Shown in pieces: positions 1-9,536 of a stretch of DNA of 64,000 bases. Positions within the stretch are counted from its first letter, which is position 1; each line of letters begins with the position of its first letter. The stretch covers positions 1 to 64,000 of the forward strand of contig VLTN01000016.1 of NCBI GenBank assembly GCA_008330645.1, in the 5' to 3' direction. The notes below the pieces were generated by a model. The model was not told the DNA's origin. It made no database searches and worked only from the letters and a program-made list of their open reading frames with translations. The stretch is from Cafeteria roenbergensis (taxonomy: Eukaryota > Sar > Bigyra > Bicosoecida > Cafeteriaceae). The position numbers and the translations under genes are program-made.

Positions 1-1380
1 TATCATGTCTACAGATTCAATGGAACCGTGTTGCCATGGAAACAAGCCCAAAACATAATAAATTTAAAATTAAAAATTAAAAAAGAGATACGGTACCTTT
101 ATGAATTATTAGATCAATTAGAAGAAAAAATAAAATGCGAATTATAATTTAAGCGGAGCATATGTTAGAGAATCCATAGTGCAATATACCGAAAACTATA
201 AGAATTACCCTAAAGATGGTCTATTACTCGGTCTGACAGAAAAACGTGGTCCAGACTTTCAAACAGATCGAGGGAAACTGCCGCCATTACCATAACGAAC
301 CCGAAAAGAAATTATTAATTTTTCAAAATCATCGAAAAAAAATAAGAGCATGGATGGTGCGACTTTACTTATGTATATAAATCAAAGTATACAACTTAGA
401 AGGATTAAAAATTAAATGTCCAGATGATGAAGATATTAAAGAGTTTTTACAACATGACAAAAACAGATTTTAATTATTAAAAGAATTATCTAATGGAAAA
501 TATAACCCCTTTAAATTCTATAATATTATACAATTACGCGAAGATATATTTTTACAAAATTTTAAAGGTGTAGAACCTGAACCAATAGAACAAGAAGAAG
601 CTTTAATTTTAAATAAGGCCATGGGTGGAGGGTTTAGATATGCCAAACCGGGAACCTATGAAAATGCTTATGATTATGATATTAACAGGTTTTACCCGCA
701 TTTACAACTGACCTTAAGTGTACCAGTTTTCAAAACCAACCTTTAAAACAATTGAAAGAATTACCCGACATTTTAAAATATGGAATTTATAAGTGTCAAA
801 TTATAACAAAAATAAATTATTTAAAGCTAACCGCTATAAATTTATATTACTCATTACGATTTAAACGCAATAAGGGAACCATGAAAGCAGAAATTAAATT
901 AATAAAAAATGACGGGTGGAACCTTATGCAGTATGAAGGAAAACGGATTCAATTATCAAGACTAGGAAAAGATTATAAAAAGCTTTATGACATATCAAAA
1001 AAAGGATGCAAAGTAGCAAAAATGGCGATGAATTGTTTATGGGGTGCCATATCTAGAAGAAAATTTAAATTATTATATACTGATACTTTAAACGAACCTT
1101 TGGAGCTAAATCTTAAGGATAAGTTAAGGAAATTAGAATATAGTGATGTTATTCAAGTAGAAAAAACCGACACTTTTAAAGCTTACGCGAATGATATAGG
1201 CGGCCGGTTTAGTGTTTTTTTAACAGCAAAAGGAAGATACAAACTAAACCAGATCATCCCAGCCACAATAAAAAATATATTAAGTATGTACATACTGACG
1301 GATGGATAAGCTCTAAAGAATTAGATTTAACTTTAAGCGATGAATTTGGCGGGTTAGACTTGATAAAAAAGGCGATGTAG
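1..1380 (+). pseudogene. Protein-primed family B DNA polymerase (pPolB) remnant
   Basis: Replicative polymerase of mavirus/Polinton elements, which primes on a terminal protein. Palm-domain motifs of family B can be read: motif A as YDYDINRFYP near 674-703, motif B as a K-x3-MxxNCLWG stretch near 1008-1050, and motif C as YVHTDG near 1287-1304. A glycine-rich GGGFRY stretch just before motif A also fits pPolB. The first 500 bases are AT-rich and could be the upstream part of the same gene, but I recognise no motif there. The gene continues left of the window and is broken in several places. Confidence 0.75.
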
Positions 1381-1462
1381 AAATTATAAATAAAAACATT
1401 AAGAAATATATTTAAAACTCTAGTTTAAATTTACTTAAATAAAAAATCTATATTATTATATA

Positions 1463-1801
1463 TGAATAAAGATTCACAACCCAAAAAAAGAGTTAATAAC
1501 ACCCCCGAATATAATAGGATGTATTGGCATAAAATGAGGGTGGAAAAAAGGTAAAACATACTGCGAGCACTGCGATTGTAAGGTGGATTTTTTAGGATTT
1601 AAAAAGCATTGTACGGGCTTGAAACATAGACTAAAAACCGACCCTGTATTTAAAAAGGAATATACTATTAAAAAGATTGAGCAGAAGATAGAAAAATTAA
1701 AAAATTATCTAGAACAATCAGATCACCCCAGATCTAAAGCAACATTAAATAGACAATTAAAAGAGGCGGAAGATGAATTAGAAAGATTAAAAAATGAATA
1801 A
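1463..1801 (+). pseudogene. Small C2H2 zinc-finger protein, looks broken
   Basis: The region encodes a short C-x2-C ... H-x5-H zinc-finger-like stretch around 1560-1630, followed by a lysine/glutamate-rich helix likely to form a coiled coil. A TCTA promoter motif lies at 1447-1450, just before the first ATG. A similar zinc finger ends the GIY-YIG protein downstream. It looks broken. Role unknown; small zinc-finger proteins are common virophage and giant-virus accessories. Confidence 0.45.
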
Positions 1802-1857
1802 TTATTTTTAAATTCAATTTAAGTTTAATTTAAAAATATATTCTAGTTTAATTATAT

Positions 1858-2136
1858 ATGCCCGAAGATAACACCAACCACACCGTACAAATTAAATTAA
1901 GAACCCAGTCTTTTTTAAACACATTTGAAACCGCTCCCGATTCCTCTCTTGAAATCCTTAAGGAAGTTATGAAACATCTTAAAAAGCTTCATCCACAACT
2001 TAAGCCAGAAAGACCAAAAAGGGCAAAACCTACAGCAGAGGAGGAAATAGAAAAGATTAAGGTAAAGATTGAAGAGCTAAAAGCAAAACTTAAGGAAAAA
2101 CAGGAGGCTAAAAAACAGGCTAAAAAAACAGCCTAA
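1858..2136 (+). CDS. Small coiled-coil protein of the EMALE, unknown function
   Basis: 92 aa. The N-terminal half has no recognisable fold. Residues from about 50 are lysine- and glutamate-rich with heptad-like spacing (EEEIEKIKVKIEELKAKLKE), predicting a coiled coil and a basic C-terminus. The start is supported by a TCTA motif at 1842-1845 and an A/T-rich leader. It lies between the zinc-finger ORF and the GIY-YIG gene on the same strand. Function unknown. Confidence 0.7.
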   Translation: MPEDNTNHTVQIKLRTQSFLNTFETAPDSSLEILKEVMKHLKKLHPQLKPERPKRAKPTAEEEIEKIKVKIEELKAKLKEKQEAKKQAKKTA

Positions 2137-2202
2137 AAATTTAAATTTCATCTAGGAATTATTAATTTAATATACTTAAATAAATAATCTCTAGTCTATT
2201 AT

Positions 2203-2700
2203 ATGGAAGGTATAAAAATTTATAAGCTATTTTCAACCGATCACGAAAATGTATATTACGGAAGCACTAAATATCCATTAAACCAACGATTAAGTAAACA
2301 TAAAGCCGATTATAAACAATGGCTTGTTAAAGGCGGCACATGTACAACATCACGAGTATTATTTGAACGAGCAGCAACTCCTGAAAATGTTAAGATTGAA
2401 CTGATGGAAGAAGCAACAGAATCAAACTTTTTAGAACGTGAAAGATTTTATATTCAAAATAATTCATGTGTAAACAAGAATATACCATCTAGAACCGTTA
2501 AAGAATATTGTAAACAATATTATCAAGACAACAGAGAGCAACTATTAGAAAAGATTAAAGAATACAATCAAACCAACAAAGAAAAATTAAGAAAAAAAAA
2601 TATTTGTGAGTTATGTGGTGGAAGTTTTACACATGAAAATAAATCACATCATTTAAAAAGCAAAAAGCACCAATCAGCATTAAACCGCGAAGATTTGTAA
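2203..2700 (+). CDS. GIY-YIG endonuclease with C-terminal zinc finger
   Basis: 165 aa. The N-terminal ~90 residues show a GIY-YIG nuclease core: a KIYKLF first strand, VYYGST replacing the YIG strand, a conserved R in LNQRLSKHKADY, and a late glutamate region (FLERERFYI). A charged linker follows, then a C2H2 finger (CELCGG ... HHLKSKKH) near residues 134-157 that probably binds DNA. GIY-YIG nucleases are regular mavirus and EMALE genes and may act in recombination, repair or homing. Two TCTA motifs (2190-2193, 2195-2198) precede the ATG. The frame is open and full length. Confidence 0.85.
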   Translation: MEGIKIYKLFSTDHENVYYGSTKYPLNQRLSKHKADYKQWLVKGGTCTTSRVLFERAATPENVKIELMEEATESNFLERERFYIQNNSCVNKNIPSRTVKEYCKQYYQDNREQLLEKIKEYNQTNKEKLRKKNICELCGGSFTHENKSHHLKSKKHQSALNREDL

Positions 2701-2830
2701 TTATATTTAAAATGATTTAATAAAATTTACTTTAAATATAAATAATCTTTCTAGAGTCCAGCCTAAAAATTAAAATTTTATCTAGGAATATTTTTTAATA
2801 TACTTAAATAAATAATCTTTAGTATAGTAT

Positions 2831-3049
2831 ATGACCCACAAAACAAGCAAAAATAAACGTAAAGCCTCACCCATACGTTTAATGCCTAGAAATATATATC
2901 AAGAACAAAAAGCAGCCGCAATTATAGATCCTGAAGAAAGATATGAAGCATTAAAAAAAATTAGATTGACCACTGACCAACGTATGACTAAAGAAGAAAT
3001 AAAAAAACTTAGAAATATGATTAATTCAGATATTATATTTATGTCTTAG
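2831..3049 (+). CDS. Small basic EMALE protein, unknown
   Basis: 72 aa, lysine-rich N-terminus with a KRKASP motif that recurs in the convergent gene at 3121-3492, then a helical C-terminal half (PEERYEALKKIRL, TKEEIKKLRNMI). The upstream ~70 bases resemble the leader of the GIY-YIG gene, including a TCTAGGAAT block. Function unknown; small enough that it might not be expressed. Confidence 0.5.
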   Translation: MTHKTSKNKRKASPIRLMPRNIYQEQKAAAIIDPEERYEALKKIRLTTDQRMTKEEIKKLRNMINSDIIFMS

Positions 3050-3120
3050 AAATATCATTAATTCAAACTAATGATTAAGGATATAAAATTATAAAAATTA
3101 ATTATAATTTTAAATCTTTT

Positions 3121-3492
3121 CTAGAGTCCAGCTTGTTTAATCATTTTAGAAGCTTCAGGAAGGCTCACTCCGTACTTTTTCATGACCTTCTTAATAAGCT
3201 CTCCGCGTTTCTTTTGTGCGGGTGAGGCCTTACGTTTGGTCTTTGCTTTGCCTAATCCTTTAAAAACGGTGTTGTCGCTCCATCTCTTACCTTCTATTCC
3301 ATTTTTAATCATATTGACACCAGTTGCCAGGAAATCAAGAAGGAATCCGCCCACTTGTCCCGTTTGTTCAAAGTTTTTGATGTCTGCTGCCAGTGTTCCT
3401 TTATGTTTTTGAGTTCTATTTAAAAGAGCTTTTGTTTTTGTTCCTGCACCCATAGGTACAAAGTTGAAATTATCGTCCAAAGTATAGTTCAT
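3121..3492 (-). CDS. Basic EMALE protein with hydrophobic centre, possible virion protein
   Basis: 123 aa. It has an N-terminal segment of mixed composition, a hydrophobic stretch (GGFLLDFLATGVNMI, about residues 48-62) and a strongly basic C-terminus (KRKASPAQKKRGELIKKVMKKYG) ending in SLPEASKMIKQAG. A basic tail plus a hydrophobic patch is typical of small capsid-associated or DNA-binding virion proteins, but I do not recognise the family. A reverse-strand TCTA motif (taga on plus) lies at 3507-3510, upstream of the ATG. First gene read here in the leftward block 3121-4965. Confidence 0.65.
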   Translation of the reverse strand: MNYTLDDNFNFVPMGAGTKTKALLNRTQKHKGTLAADIKNFEQTGQVGGFLLDFLATGVNMIKNGIEGKRWSDNTVFKGLGKAKTKRKASPAQKKRGELIKKVMKKYGVSLPEASKMIKQAGL

Positions 3493-3539
3493 TATATATA
3501 TATACTTAGATAATTTTTTTAAGTTAATATAAATTATTA

Positions 3540-4112
3540 TTAATCATTCCAAGATGGTCCACCTTTTTCTAAAACATCCAGCCGCTTGCTTAATGATTGA
3601 ATTGATTTAATTAAAAGGGGAATAAGATTATCGCTTAAATGGTTATTTTCTTTTACAAGTTCCACATTAACACCTGCTAATTTACTAATTTTTTCAACTT
3701 CACTTTTTACCAAACCATAATGATCATTGCCCTCATCATCTTTAAATTTTACAGCTTTAAGCTCATTAACAAACTTTAACCCTTTATCTAAAGATAATAT
3801 ATTATTCTGATTTAATTTTAAATCTTGTTTCACTTCTCCTGATACTTCTAAAGGTTGTACATTTGAAACTTTTGAACTTAGGGCTTTAAAATCTCTCTTA
3901 AGTCTTTCCATTTCCAAGCACTTGATTTCATCACATTTTATTTTTTTACAGTTTAGATCGTGGGTTAGTAAAAAGTTCGTAACCTCTAAATTATTTATTT
4001 TTCCATACTCTTCCTTAAAATAAATGTTTGATTCTTCGGGGGTTAAAAGTTTTACGGCTTCGGGTTTTTCCTCTTTATTAAATCGCCGTTGAAATTTGAT
4101 ATTATTAGACAT
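3540..4112 (-). CDS. Small protein with S74 chaperone-like C-terminal domain
   Basis: 190 aa. Residues ~108-183 align by eye with the intramolecular chaperone (peptidase S74, endosialidase type) of the fibre-like gene at 19275-21509: GLKFVNELKAVKFK matches GLDFINTLRPVEYK, HYGLVKSEVE matches HYGLIAQEVE, and LLIKSIQSLSKRLDVLE matches the closing helix. The serine/lysine self-cleavage motif (SDxxxKKD in the other gene) is not clear here, so this may be an uncleaved or non-cleaving trimerisation domain. Residues 1-105 are helical, with a C-x4-C-x4-C cluster (CKKIKCDEIKC). TCTA motif (taga) at 4129-4132. Likely a minor virion or fibre component; inference. Confidence 0.6.
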   Translation of the reverse strand: MSNNIKFQRRFNKEEKPEAVKLLTPEESNIYFKEEYGKINNLEVTNFLLTHDLNCKKIKCDEIKCLEMERLKRDFKALSSKVSNVQPLEVSGEVKQDLKLNQNNILSLDKGLKFVNELKAVKFKDDEGNDHYGLVKSEVEKISKLAGVNVELVKENNHLSDNLIPLLIKSIQSLSKRLDVLEKGGPSWND

Positions 4113-4140
4113 TATATATAATATAACTTAGATTATTAAT

Positions 4141-4446
4141 TTAAATTATTTTATATTTTAAAAAAATGGTTTCTGATTCAATGCTGTCACTGTCGCTTTC
4201 ACTTGATTCACTTGAATTATAATCATTAGTTTGAAGTATAGAAGATTTTATATAGCTCTTAAATCTTTTATAATCTTTTATTAATTTATTTATGTCTTCG
4301 CTTTGACATTGTTTGGGTTTTTCTAGTTTTCTAAATAATGTTAGATAACCCATAAATGCGTACAGACTAAAATCCTTAATTTTATTATTTTTTAAAAATT
4401 CTATAAAATCTTTTAGATGTTGCGGTATATCACTATAAACTCTCAT
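4141..4446 (-). CDS. EMALE hypothetical protein with Ser/Asp-rich tail
   Basis: 101 aa. A helical N-terminal domain (LKDFIEFLKNNKIKDFSLYAF ...) is followed by a serine/glutamate/aspartate-rich tail. The reverse TCTA (taga at 4475-4478) overlaps the stop codon of the next gene to the right, so the leftward genes are packed end to end, each with its own promoter. No family recognised. Confidence 0.6.
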   Translation of the reverse strand: MRVYSDIPQHLKDFIEFLKNNKIKDFSLYAFMGYLTLFRKLEKPKQCQSEDINKLIKDYKRFKSYIKSSILQTNDYNSSESSESDSDSIESETIFLKYKII

Positions 4447-4473
4447 TAAAAATAATTGGAAAATAATTTTTAA

Positions 4474-4650
4474 TTAGACTAATCTCCCAAAATTTCTTTT
4501 ATAATAAAGCTGTTTAAATAAATAATTCATCTGTTTTAAACTTTTCCATGCCTTTTTTTTATCATCATCTATAAAATAATATCTAAATTTCTCTAGCTCT
4601 CTTAGTGTTTCAAATATCATTTCACAATTTTTTTTATCATCTCCGTCCAT
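4474..4650 (-). CDS. Short EMALE protein (58 aa), unknown
   Basis: A complete 58-codon frame from the ATG at 4650 to a TAA at 4474. It is acidic at the start (MDGDDKK), then amphipathic and rich in aromatic and basic residues (KFRYYFIDDDKKK, QLYYKRNFGRL). It has its own TCTA/taga motif at 4660-4665 at the usual distance, which argues that it is real despite its size. It fills the only gap in the leftward gene block. No family recognised. Confidence 0.55.
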   Translation of the reverse strand: MDGDDKKNCEMIFETLRELEKFRYYFIDDDKKKAWKSLKQMNYLFKQLYYKRNFGRLV

Positions 4651-4677
4651 ATATAATAATCTAGAATATTTATTTAA

Positions 4678-4965
4678 TTATACTGCGTAACAAATATTTA
4701 AACGGTTTCTTATCATTTTTTCAAGTTCTTCGTATGAGTGATAAGTTGTACATACACTTTTAGTCGGTAAAGATTCTAAAAAGCTCTCTCTTCCTTTTCG
4801 TATGGCTTCCCGTTTTTCTGTGTCGTGATCTTCTAAAATTTTATTAAAAAACTCGCTATCAGGGGCAGCAATGCACACCGCATCATGTGAAAAAGAGCTG
4901 GCCCATGTATAAGAAGAGGATAAAAAAAGAACTTTTAATTTTTTATTATTTTTCATTTGAGTTTT
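4678..4965 (-). pseudogene. C-terminal part of an EMALE gene split by the Ngaro insertion
   Basis: Leftward reading frame whose upstream side runs straight into the left repeat of the Ngaro element at 4966. The segment includes a short hydrophobic strand (KVLFLSSSY), a mixed alpha/beta-looking core and a helical C-terminus (SYEELEKMIRNRL). The other part of the gene lies on the far side of the element at 11351-11698. The gene is therefore interrupted and a fossil. Family not recognised. Confidence 0.75.
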
Positions 4966-5276
4966 GACAACAAGCCTGAAGAGGCTGAACACTGAGCTGA
5001 ACGAATGACAACACATCCAGTCAAAGGGATTCCATATCCCGCGACAAGACCAGGCGGCGAAGAGGCGAACCGGAGGAGGGTGTCCTTCTCGCTGCAGAGC
5101 GGGGGAAAGCTCTGCCCAACGGGCGCGCGCGCAATCAGCACACCGGACGCAGGAACTCTCCCGTCCGTAACGGGAAACTCAGCGGCACGGCACTCGCCTG
5201 CCCTGATCAGTTATCCCACAGGGAATCAGCGACTCCGCATTCCCGCCGCGTTTGTGTGACGCGCGCTTAAGCTTTT
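4966..5276 (+). repeat. Ngaro left repeat A1
   Basis: 311 bp beginning gacaacaagcctgaagaggc and ending gcgcttaagctttt. By eye the same sequence occurs at 10865-11175 (A2) and at 20098-20408 (solo copy). It is followed directly by the first large Ngaro frame. It has no coding role of its own; an 84-codon frame inside it recurs in all three copies only because the repeat does. Confidence 0.93.
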
Positions 5277-5282
5277 AGGCGC

Positions 5283-6722
5283 ATGGCAGCGGCAGCCCGA
5301 GTGGGTGCTGCGGCGGGTCCCGACGTGGACTCGGACACATGGACGGCGTTCCGAAGCGCGGTCCCGGGCCTCCCGGCCTCTTGGGGCGCGTTTGCGGCGC
5401 AGGAAGAGGTGCGGGAAGGACCCACTGCGGCCGAAAAGCAGTTCGGACTGGGGGCGTGGTTGGTCTGGCTTCGGCGGGCGCCGGGGCTGACCACGATCGC
5501 GCGGTCGGCGACCAACCGGAGCGTCCGCTCCTGGCTGTCGAACTGGGCGGCGGCCCTGGACTCCGCGGCCGACGCGGACGCGCGCAGCCTGCTTATCGCC
5601 GGTTGGCTCTTAGCGCGCCAAATTGGCAGAGCCGAGGTCGACCAGTCGCTGCAGAGTTTGGCGGCGGCAATTCGGACGGACGAGGACTTCCTGGCGGCGC
5701 TCGCTTCCGGCGGCGGCCAGACGGCCGGGCTATCCGCGGAGCGGGCTCGGATCAAGCTCTTCTTAACGGTGCTGGGGGCAGTGGACGCTCGGACGGTTGA
5801 CGCGCATCGGGCGGGGGCGGACGCGATGGCGCCGTCGACCGGGCCGGGTGCGCGTCCGAGTTCCCGGGGGTCAGAAGCCTCGGTGGGTGCTGGCATGAGC
5901 GCCGGCACGGAGGACACGGACAGCGTCCGAGGGGTGCTGGCACTGGACGGGGGCCCTCGCCACGCGGGGCGCCCCCCCTCGCCAGACAAGGCCGGCAGCG
6001 GGGGGTCTCGGGTGGAGCCGTCCGCGCGGCCCCGGGACCGCATGGCCTTGGTGGGAGCGGCGGTGGATCTGTCGTTCCGTGCGCAGTCGTCTCGCGTAGC
6101 GGCGTGGGGGGCGGCCGGCGTGCACCCGGACACGCTGCTGGTCGCCACGATGGTCCCGTTCGTCCCGGAAGGGGCCGCAACGGCGCGGGTGCCGGGAGCA
6201 GCCGCGGCGGCGGCGGTGATACGGGCCTCGGTGGCTTCAACTCGGGCTCCCCCCTGCGACATGTCGGTGCTCCTGCGGGCGGCAGCGGCGTCCATCCGAC
6301 GGCTGGTGGTCGCGGATGGGAGGCGCGCGCCGGGACATGTGCTCGCGATGGCGTCCAGCGTGGCAGAGGCGGTCGCGGCGCGGGCAGAGCGGTGCGCAGA
6401 CGAGCGCATGCGTTGGGAGTTGCACCTCGGAGAGGAGGCCGACTCCCAGGCGGTGATGAATCTGCACGACGCTATGGTCCTCCAGGAGTCACTGCCGGGC
6501 ATGCGCGCTGTGGCAGCGGCGTTCTTCCACGAGGGGGACGCGCTGGGCTACATGGCGCTGATGTGCGCGATTCTCGTGTGGGGCGGGGCCGTCGAGTGTC
6601 GGGACCCGGCAGTGCGGGGGGCCCTCGAGGGGCTCGGCCTCTCCGTGTCGCTATCCTTCCCTGGGGACCGCTTGGCTCTTATTCGAGGGAGGGGATCAGC
6701 CTGGCAAGGTCTGCGCGGCTAG
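5283..6722 (+). CDS. Ngaro Gag-like protein
   Basis: A ~479 aa alanine/arginine-rich frame beginning just after repeat A1, in the place of the first Ngaro frame. No zinc knuckle or other defining motif is visible, so Gag-like is assigned by position and length only. It would package the element's RNA. Codon use is extremely GC-rich, like the host nuclear genes and unlike the surrounding EMALE genes. Confidence 0.6.
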   Translation: MAAAARVGAAAGPDVDSDTWTAFRSAVPGLPASWGAFAAQEEVREGPTAAEKQFGLGAWLVWLRRAPGLTTIARSATNRSVRSWLSNWAAALDSAADADARSLLIAGWLLARQIGRAEVDQSLQSLAAAIRTDEDFLAALASGGGQTAGLSAERARIKLFLTVLGAVDARTVDAHRAGADAMAPSTGPGARPSSRGSEASVGAGMSAGTEDTDSVRGVLALDGGPRHAGRPPSPDKAGSGGSRVEPSARPRDRMALVGAAVDLSFRAQSSRVAAWGAAGVHPDTLLVATMVPFVPEGAATARVPGAAAAAAVIRASVASTRAPPCDMSVLLRAAAASIRRLVVADGRRAPGHVLAMASSVAEAVAARAERCADERMRWELHLGEEADSQAVMNLHDAMVLQESLPGMRAVAAAFFHEGDALGYMALMCAILVWGGAVECRDPAVRGALEGLGLSVSLSFPGDRLALIRGRGSAWQGLRG

Positions 6723-7675
6723 AGGCGCTCCTGGCGAGGATGCCGTCGAGGCTGGCCGGCGCGGCCCGCCCGGCGGGCGTTAGCCGCGGGCCGGGGCGGG
6801 CGCCCCCCGCACACCCCTCGCAGCACGGATGGACGGGCGAGGCGGAGACGAGGCCCCGGGAAAGAAGGGCGCGGTCCCCCGGGGACGGGACCCGGGGCCC
6901 CAACATCACGGCTGCCATGAAGCGGAGTGTCGGTCTGAGCCCGATGGAGGCGTCGGCAGCGCTTACCGGCGATCCAGAAGCGGTGTTCTGGATGGTGGTG
7001 GCCAAGGCAGCTCCTAAGCGGCGCCTGGGTGTGTTGCAGCGCTGTGTCCGGGACGCTGGCGGGGACTCGCGTCCCGCCGCGATGTGGGCTCGCCTTCGGG
7101 ACGAAGGGGCCTGTACCGCATCCTCGTTGGACGAGGTTCTGAACGGGCTGCCGAAGCAGCGGAGGCAGAGTTTTGGAGGGCCTTTGTGAGTGGGCAACGC
7201 GCGCACAAAGGCGATCAGCGGCGGAAGGCACCCCCGGAGGAGGGGGGTCTTCCCGTGTCGTTGCCTCCAACCTCACGCGACCGGGCACACGCCTCACAGC
7301 GTCCGGGTCAGTCGGGAAGGCGGAAGCGGCCGGATGAGGATGCGGCCGTGGCGGCCCGATACCGGGCGGCGCTTCGAAGGCCAGCCCCTGGCCCGGACTC
7401 CCTCGCCCAGCGAGTGTCGCGAAGTGGAACGAGCTGGGCGAAAGTCACCGAGCCGTCTCTTCTGTACGCCCGGGCGCAGGCCCTGCTCGCGGCGTGCGGG
7501 ATGGACGCGGAAGTGGTGGACCCGGATGTGTTGGAAAAGTGGCTGGGCACTCTAGCTGCCCAGGGCGCACTGAAGGGTCCGGTGGAGCAGGCAATGGCGC
7601 AGGCGAACTGTCCTGCGGCGTTCGCGGAAGGCGGATTTATGCATACACTCGGGCTTTTCCCGTTGTGGCGGGCAT
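6723..7675 (+). other. Ngaro middle region between Gag-like and RT frames
   Basis: About 950 bases with overlapping open stretches, some with coding-like composition (for example a stretch reading AALTGDPEAVFWMVVAKAA near 6957-7013). It probably encodes the linker between the Gag-like and RT products. Ngaro elements are known to use overlapping frames and read-through here. No domain recognised. Confidence 0.4.
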
Positions 7676-9536
7676 GGAGCCGGCAGGCGGCCCGTGCATA
7701 AATCCCGTGGAGGTTCTTCGCAGGTTGCGGGGCACTTCTTCGGTGGGATGGCGGCACGCGTTTGCAGTGGGTTTACTAGGAGTTAGTGCGGAACTCTCCG
7801 CTCCGGTAACGTCCTTCGAAGCGCGGCCGAACAAGGCGCCGGATGTAGAAGGCGCGGCGGAGGCCATGGAGGCCCTCGTGCGCCGGGACATAGAACGGGG
7901 GTGGCTCTCCCCCTGGCCGAAGGGGGTGGCGCCGCCCCCACACAGCCCCCTATCATGCGTCCCCAAGTCGAATGGGCGGTTTCGCCTGATCTGTGACGAC
8001 AGTTCTAGAGACAAGGGCGGTCGTCTCCGGGGCCCGAACGGGCTGGCCCGGACACAGGTGATGCCGTTTCCAGTCACTACGGATGCGTTGCGAGTGGCGG
8101 CATGGCTGCGTCGTGTGTCGGCGGGTCAGGAGGGCCGGCCGGTCTTCCTGTGGGCTCTTGACGCAGAAACGGCCTACAGGAGAATGGCGCTGGGAGGAGC
8201 GGCGCGGGGAGCCACGTGCGTGGTGTGGAAAGGCACGCGCTACGCGGTGACCAGAGCGAGCATGGGAAGCGTTTGGTCGGCAAGCGCCTTGAATCTCATC
8301 ATGGTGGCGGTGGTAACGTCACTGCGCAGTGAGCGAGGCAGTGGTCTGGCGTACTGTGACGACTCCATCTGGGCGCTGCGAGGGACTCGGCAGCAAGCCG
8401 AGGCCTTTCGCGAGAGAGCGATCGCTACTCTGCAAGCGATCGGGCTTCCGGTAGCGCGAGAGAAGCTGCTCCCGTGCGCGCACTTTGTGGACTGGATCGG
8501 GCTGCGGGTGAGCGCGGTGGCACACCCACCCACCGTCGCGTTCACTCCGAGCATGGCAGATGCGCTGGAGACAGACCTTGCCAAGATCCGGGAGGGCGCT
8601 TCTATGGCGGTGGACAAACTGCGCTCCGTGCTGGGTCGGCTGGCATGGCTGGCGGCGGTTATGAGCCCCGCGCGCCTGTGGCTTAGGCGGCTGTGGCAGG
8701 TGGCGCGGGAGAGCTCGGCGGGTTCCGCGCGGTTCTCGGCGGCGCACGAGCGGGCGGCTGGGGCCTTGCGGAAGTGGTTTGTGCGCCCCGTGTGGCGGGT
8801 GGATGACATCGGGCGCCGGCAGAGCCTGGACGATCACCCGCGGTTCGTGGTGGTCTCGGACGCCTCCGGGCGACAGGGAGGCGCAGTGATTCTCGATCTC
8901 GCTACGACGGTGAACGGGCGGCTAGCGGACGGGCGCGTGGGCAGAGGGGTGCGAGCCACGGCGTTGCGCGTCAGGTATTCGGCGCCGATCCCGCAGTCGG
9001 CCAGGTCGGAGCTGGTGACCGCGGTGTCTGCGGTGCAGTGGGTCGCGTCTGCGGCGTGTAACGAGACGGTGCTGTTCCTCAGCGATTCGACAGCGGCAGG
9101 CGCGGCGCTGCGAGGCAGGGCCGCGGCGAAGGCGAGGCACGCCGACCAGGCAGGCGAGGCCTTGGCGGAGGTACTGTTGCGCAAACGCATTTTTGTGCAC
9201 AGCAGGTTCATCCCGGGGGCGGACAACAAGGCCGCGGACTGGCTTTCGAGAGAAGCGCTGGCCAAGCAACGGGCCGCGTGGCAGAGCTCTGCCGAGTGGG
9301 CGGCAGGCTTGCAGCACATCTGGCGGCTTGCGGGGCCGCTAAGGCGCGGGCCGGCGGAGGGCATCCTCCTCGAACCAGTTTGGCGAACGGTGGACGCAGA
9401 TGCGCAGTGGTTCGGCACGGAAACCGGAGGCGGGGACGCGGACCGGGCGTGCGGGGAGCAGCGCACGTGCGGGTCGCGCGAGCCGGCCGGCCGCGGCGGC
9501 AGCCGCGGCTCCGGACGGACCAACCAACCTCTTTGA
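7676..9536 (+). CDS. Ngaro reverse transcriptase - RNase H
   Basis: An open frame carrying reverse transcriptase followed by RNase H. RT signs: RFRLICDDS finger motif, LDAETAYRRM (motif A aspartate), the SMGSVWSASALN block and the YCDD catalytic box near 8359-8370, then an LGW-like WIGLRVS thumb motif. RNase H signs in order: VSDASGRQGG (first Asp), SELVTAV (Glu), LSDSTAA (second Asp) and NKAADWLSR (last Asp). It copies element RNA into DNA and removes the template. The frame extends upstream to about 7494; the true N-terminus is unclear. It overlaps the recombinase frame by 137 bases. Confidence 0.85.

Noticed and set aside
5005-5259. An 84-codon frame also present at 10904-11158 and 20137-20391
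   Set aside because: It lies wholly inside the Ngaro A repeat and recurs only because the repeat does.
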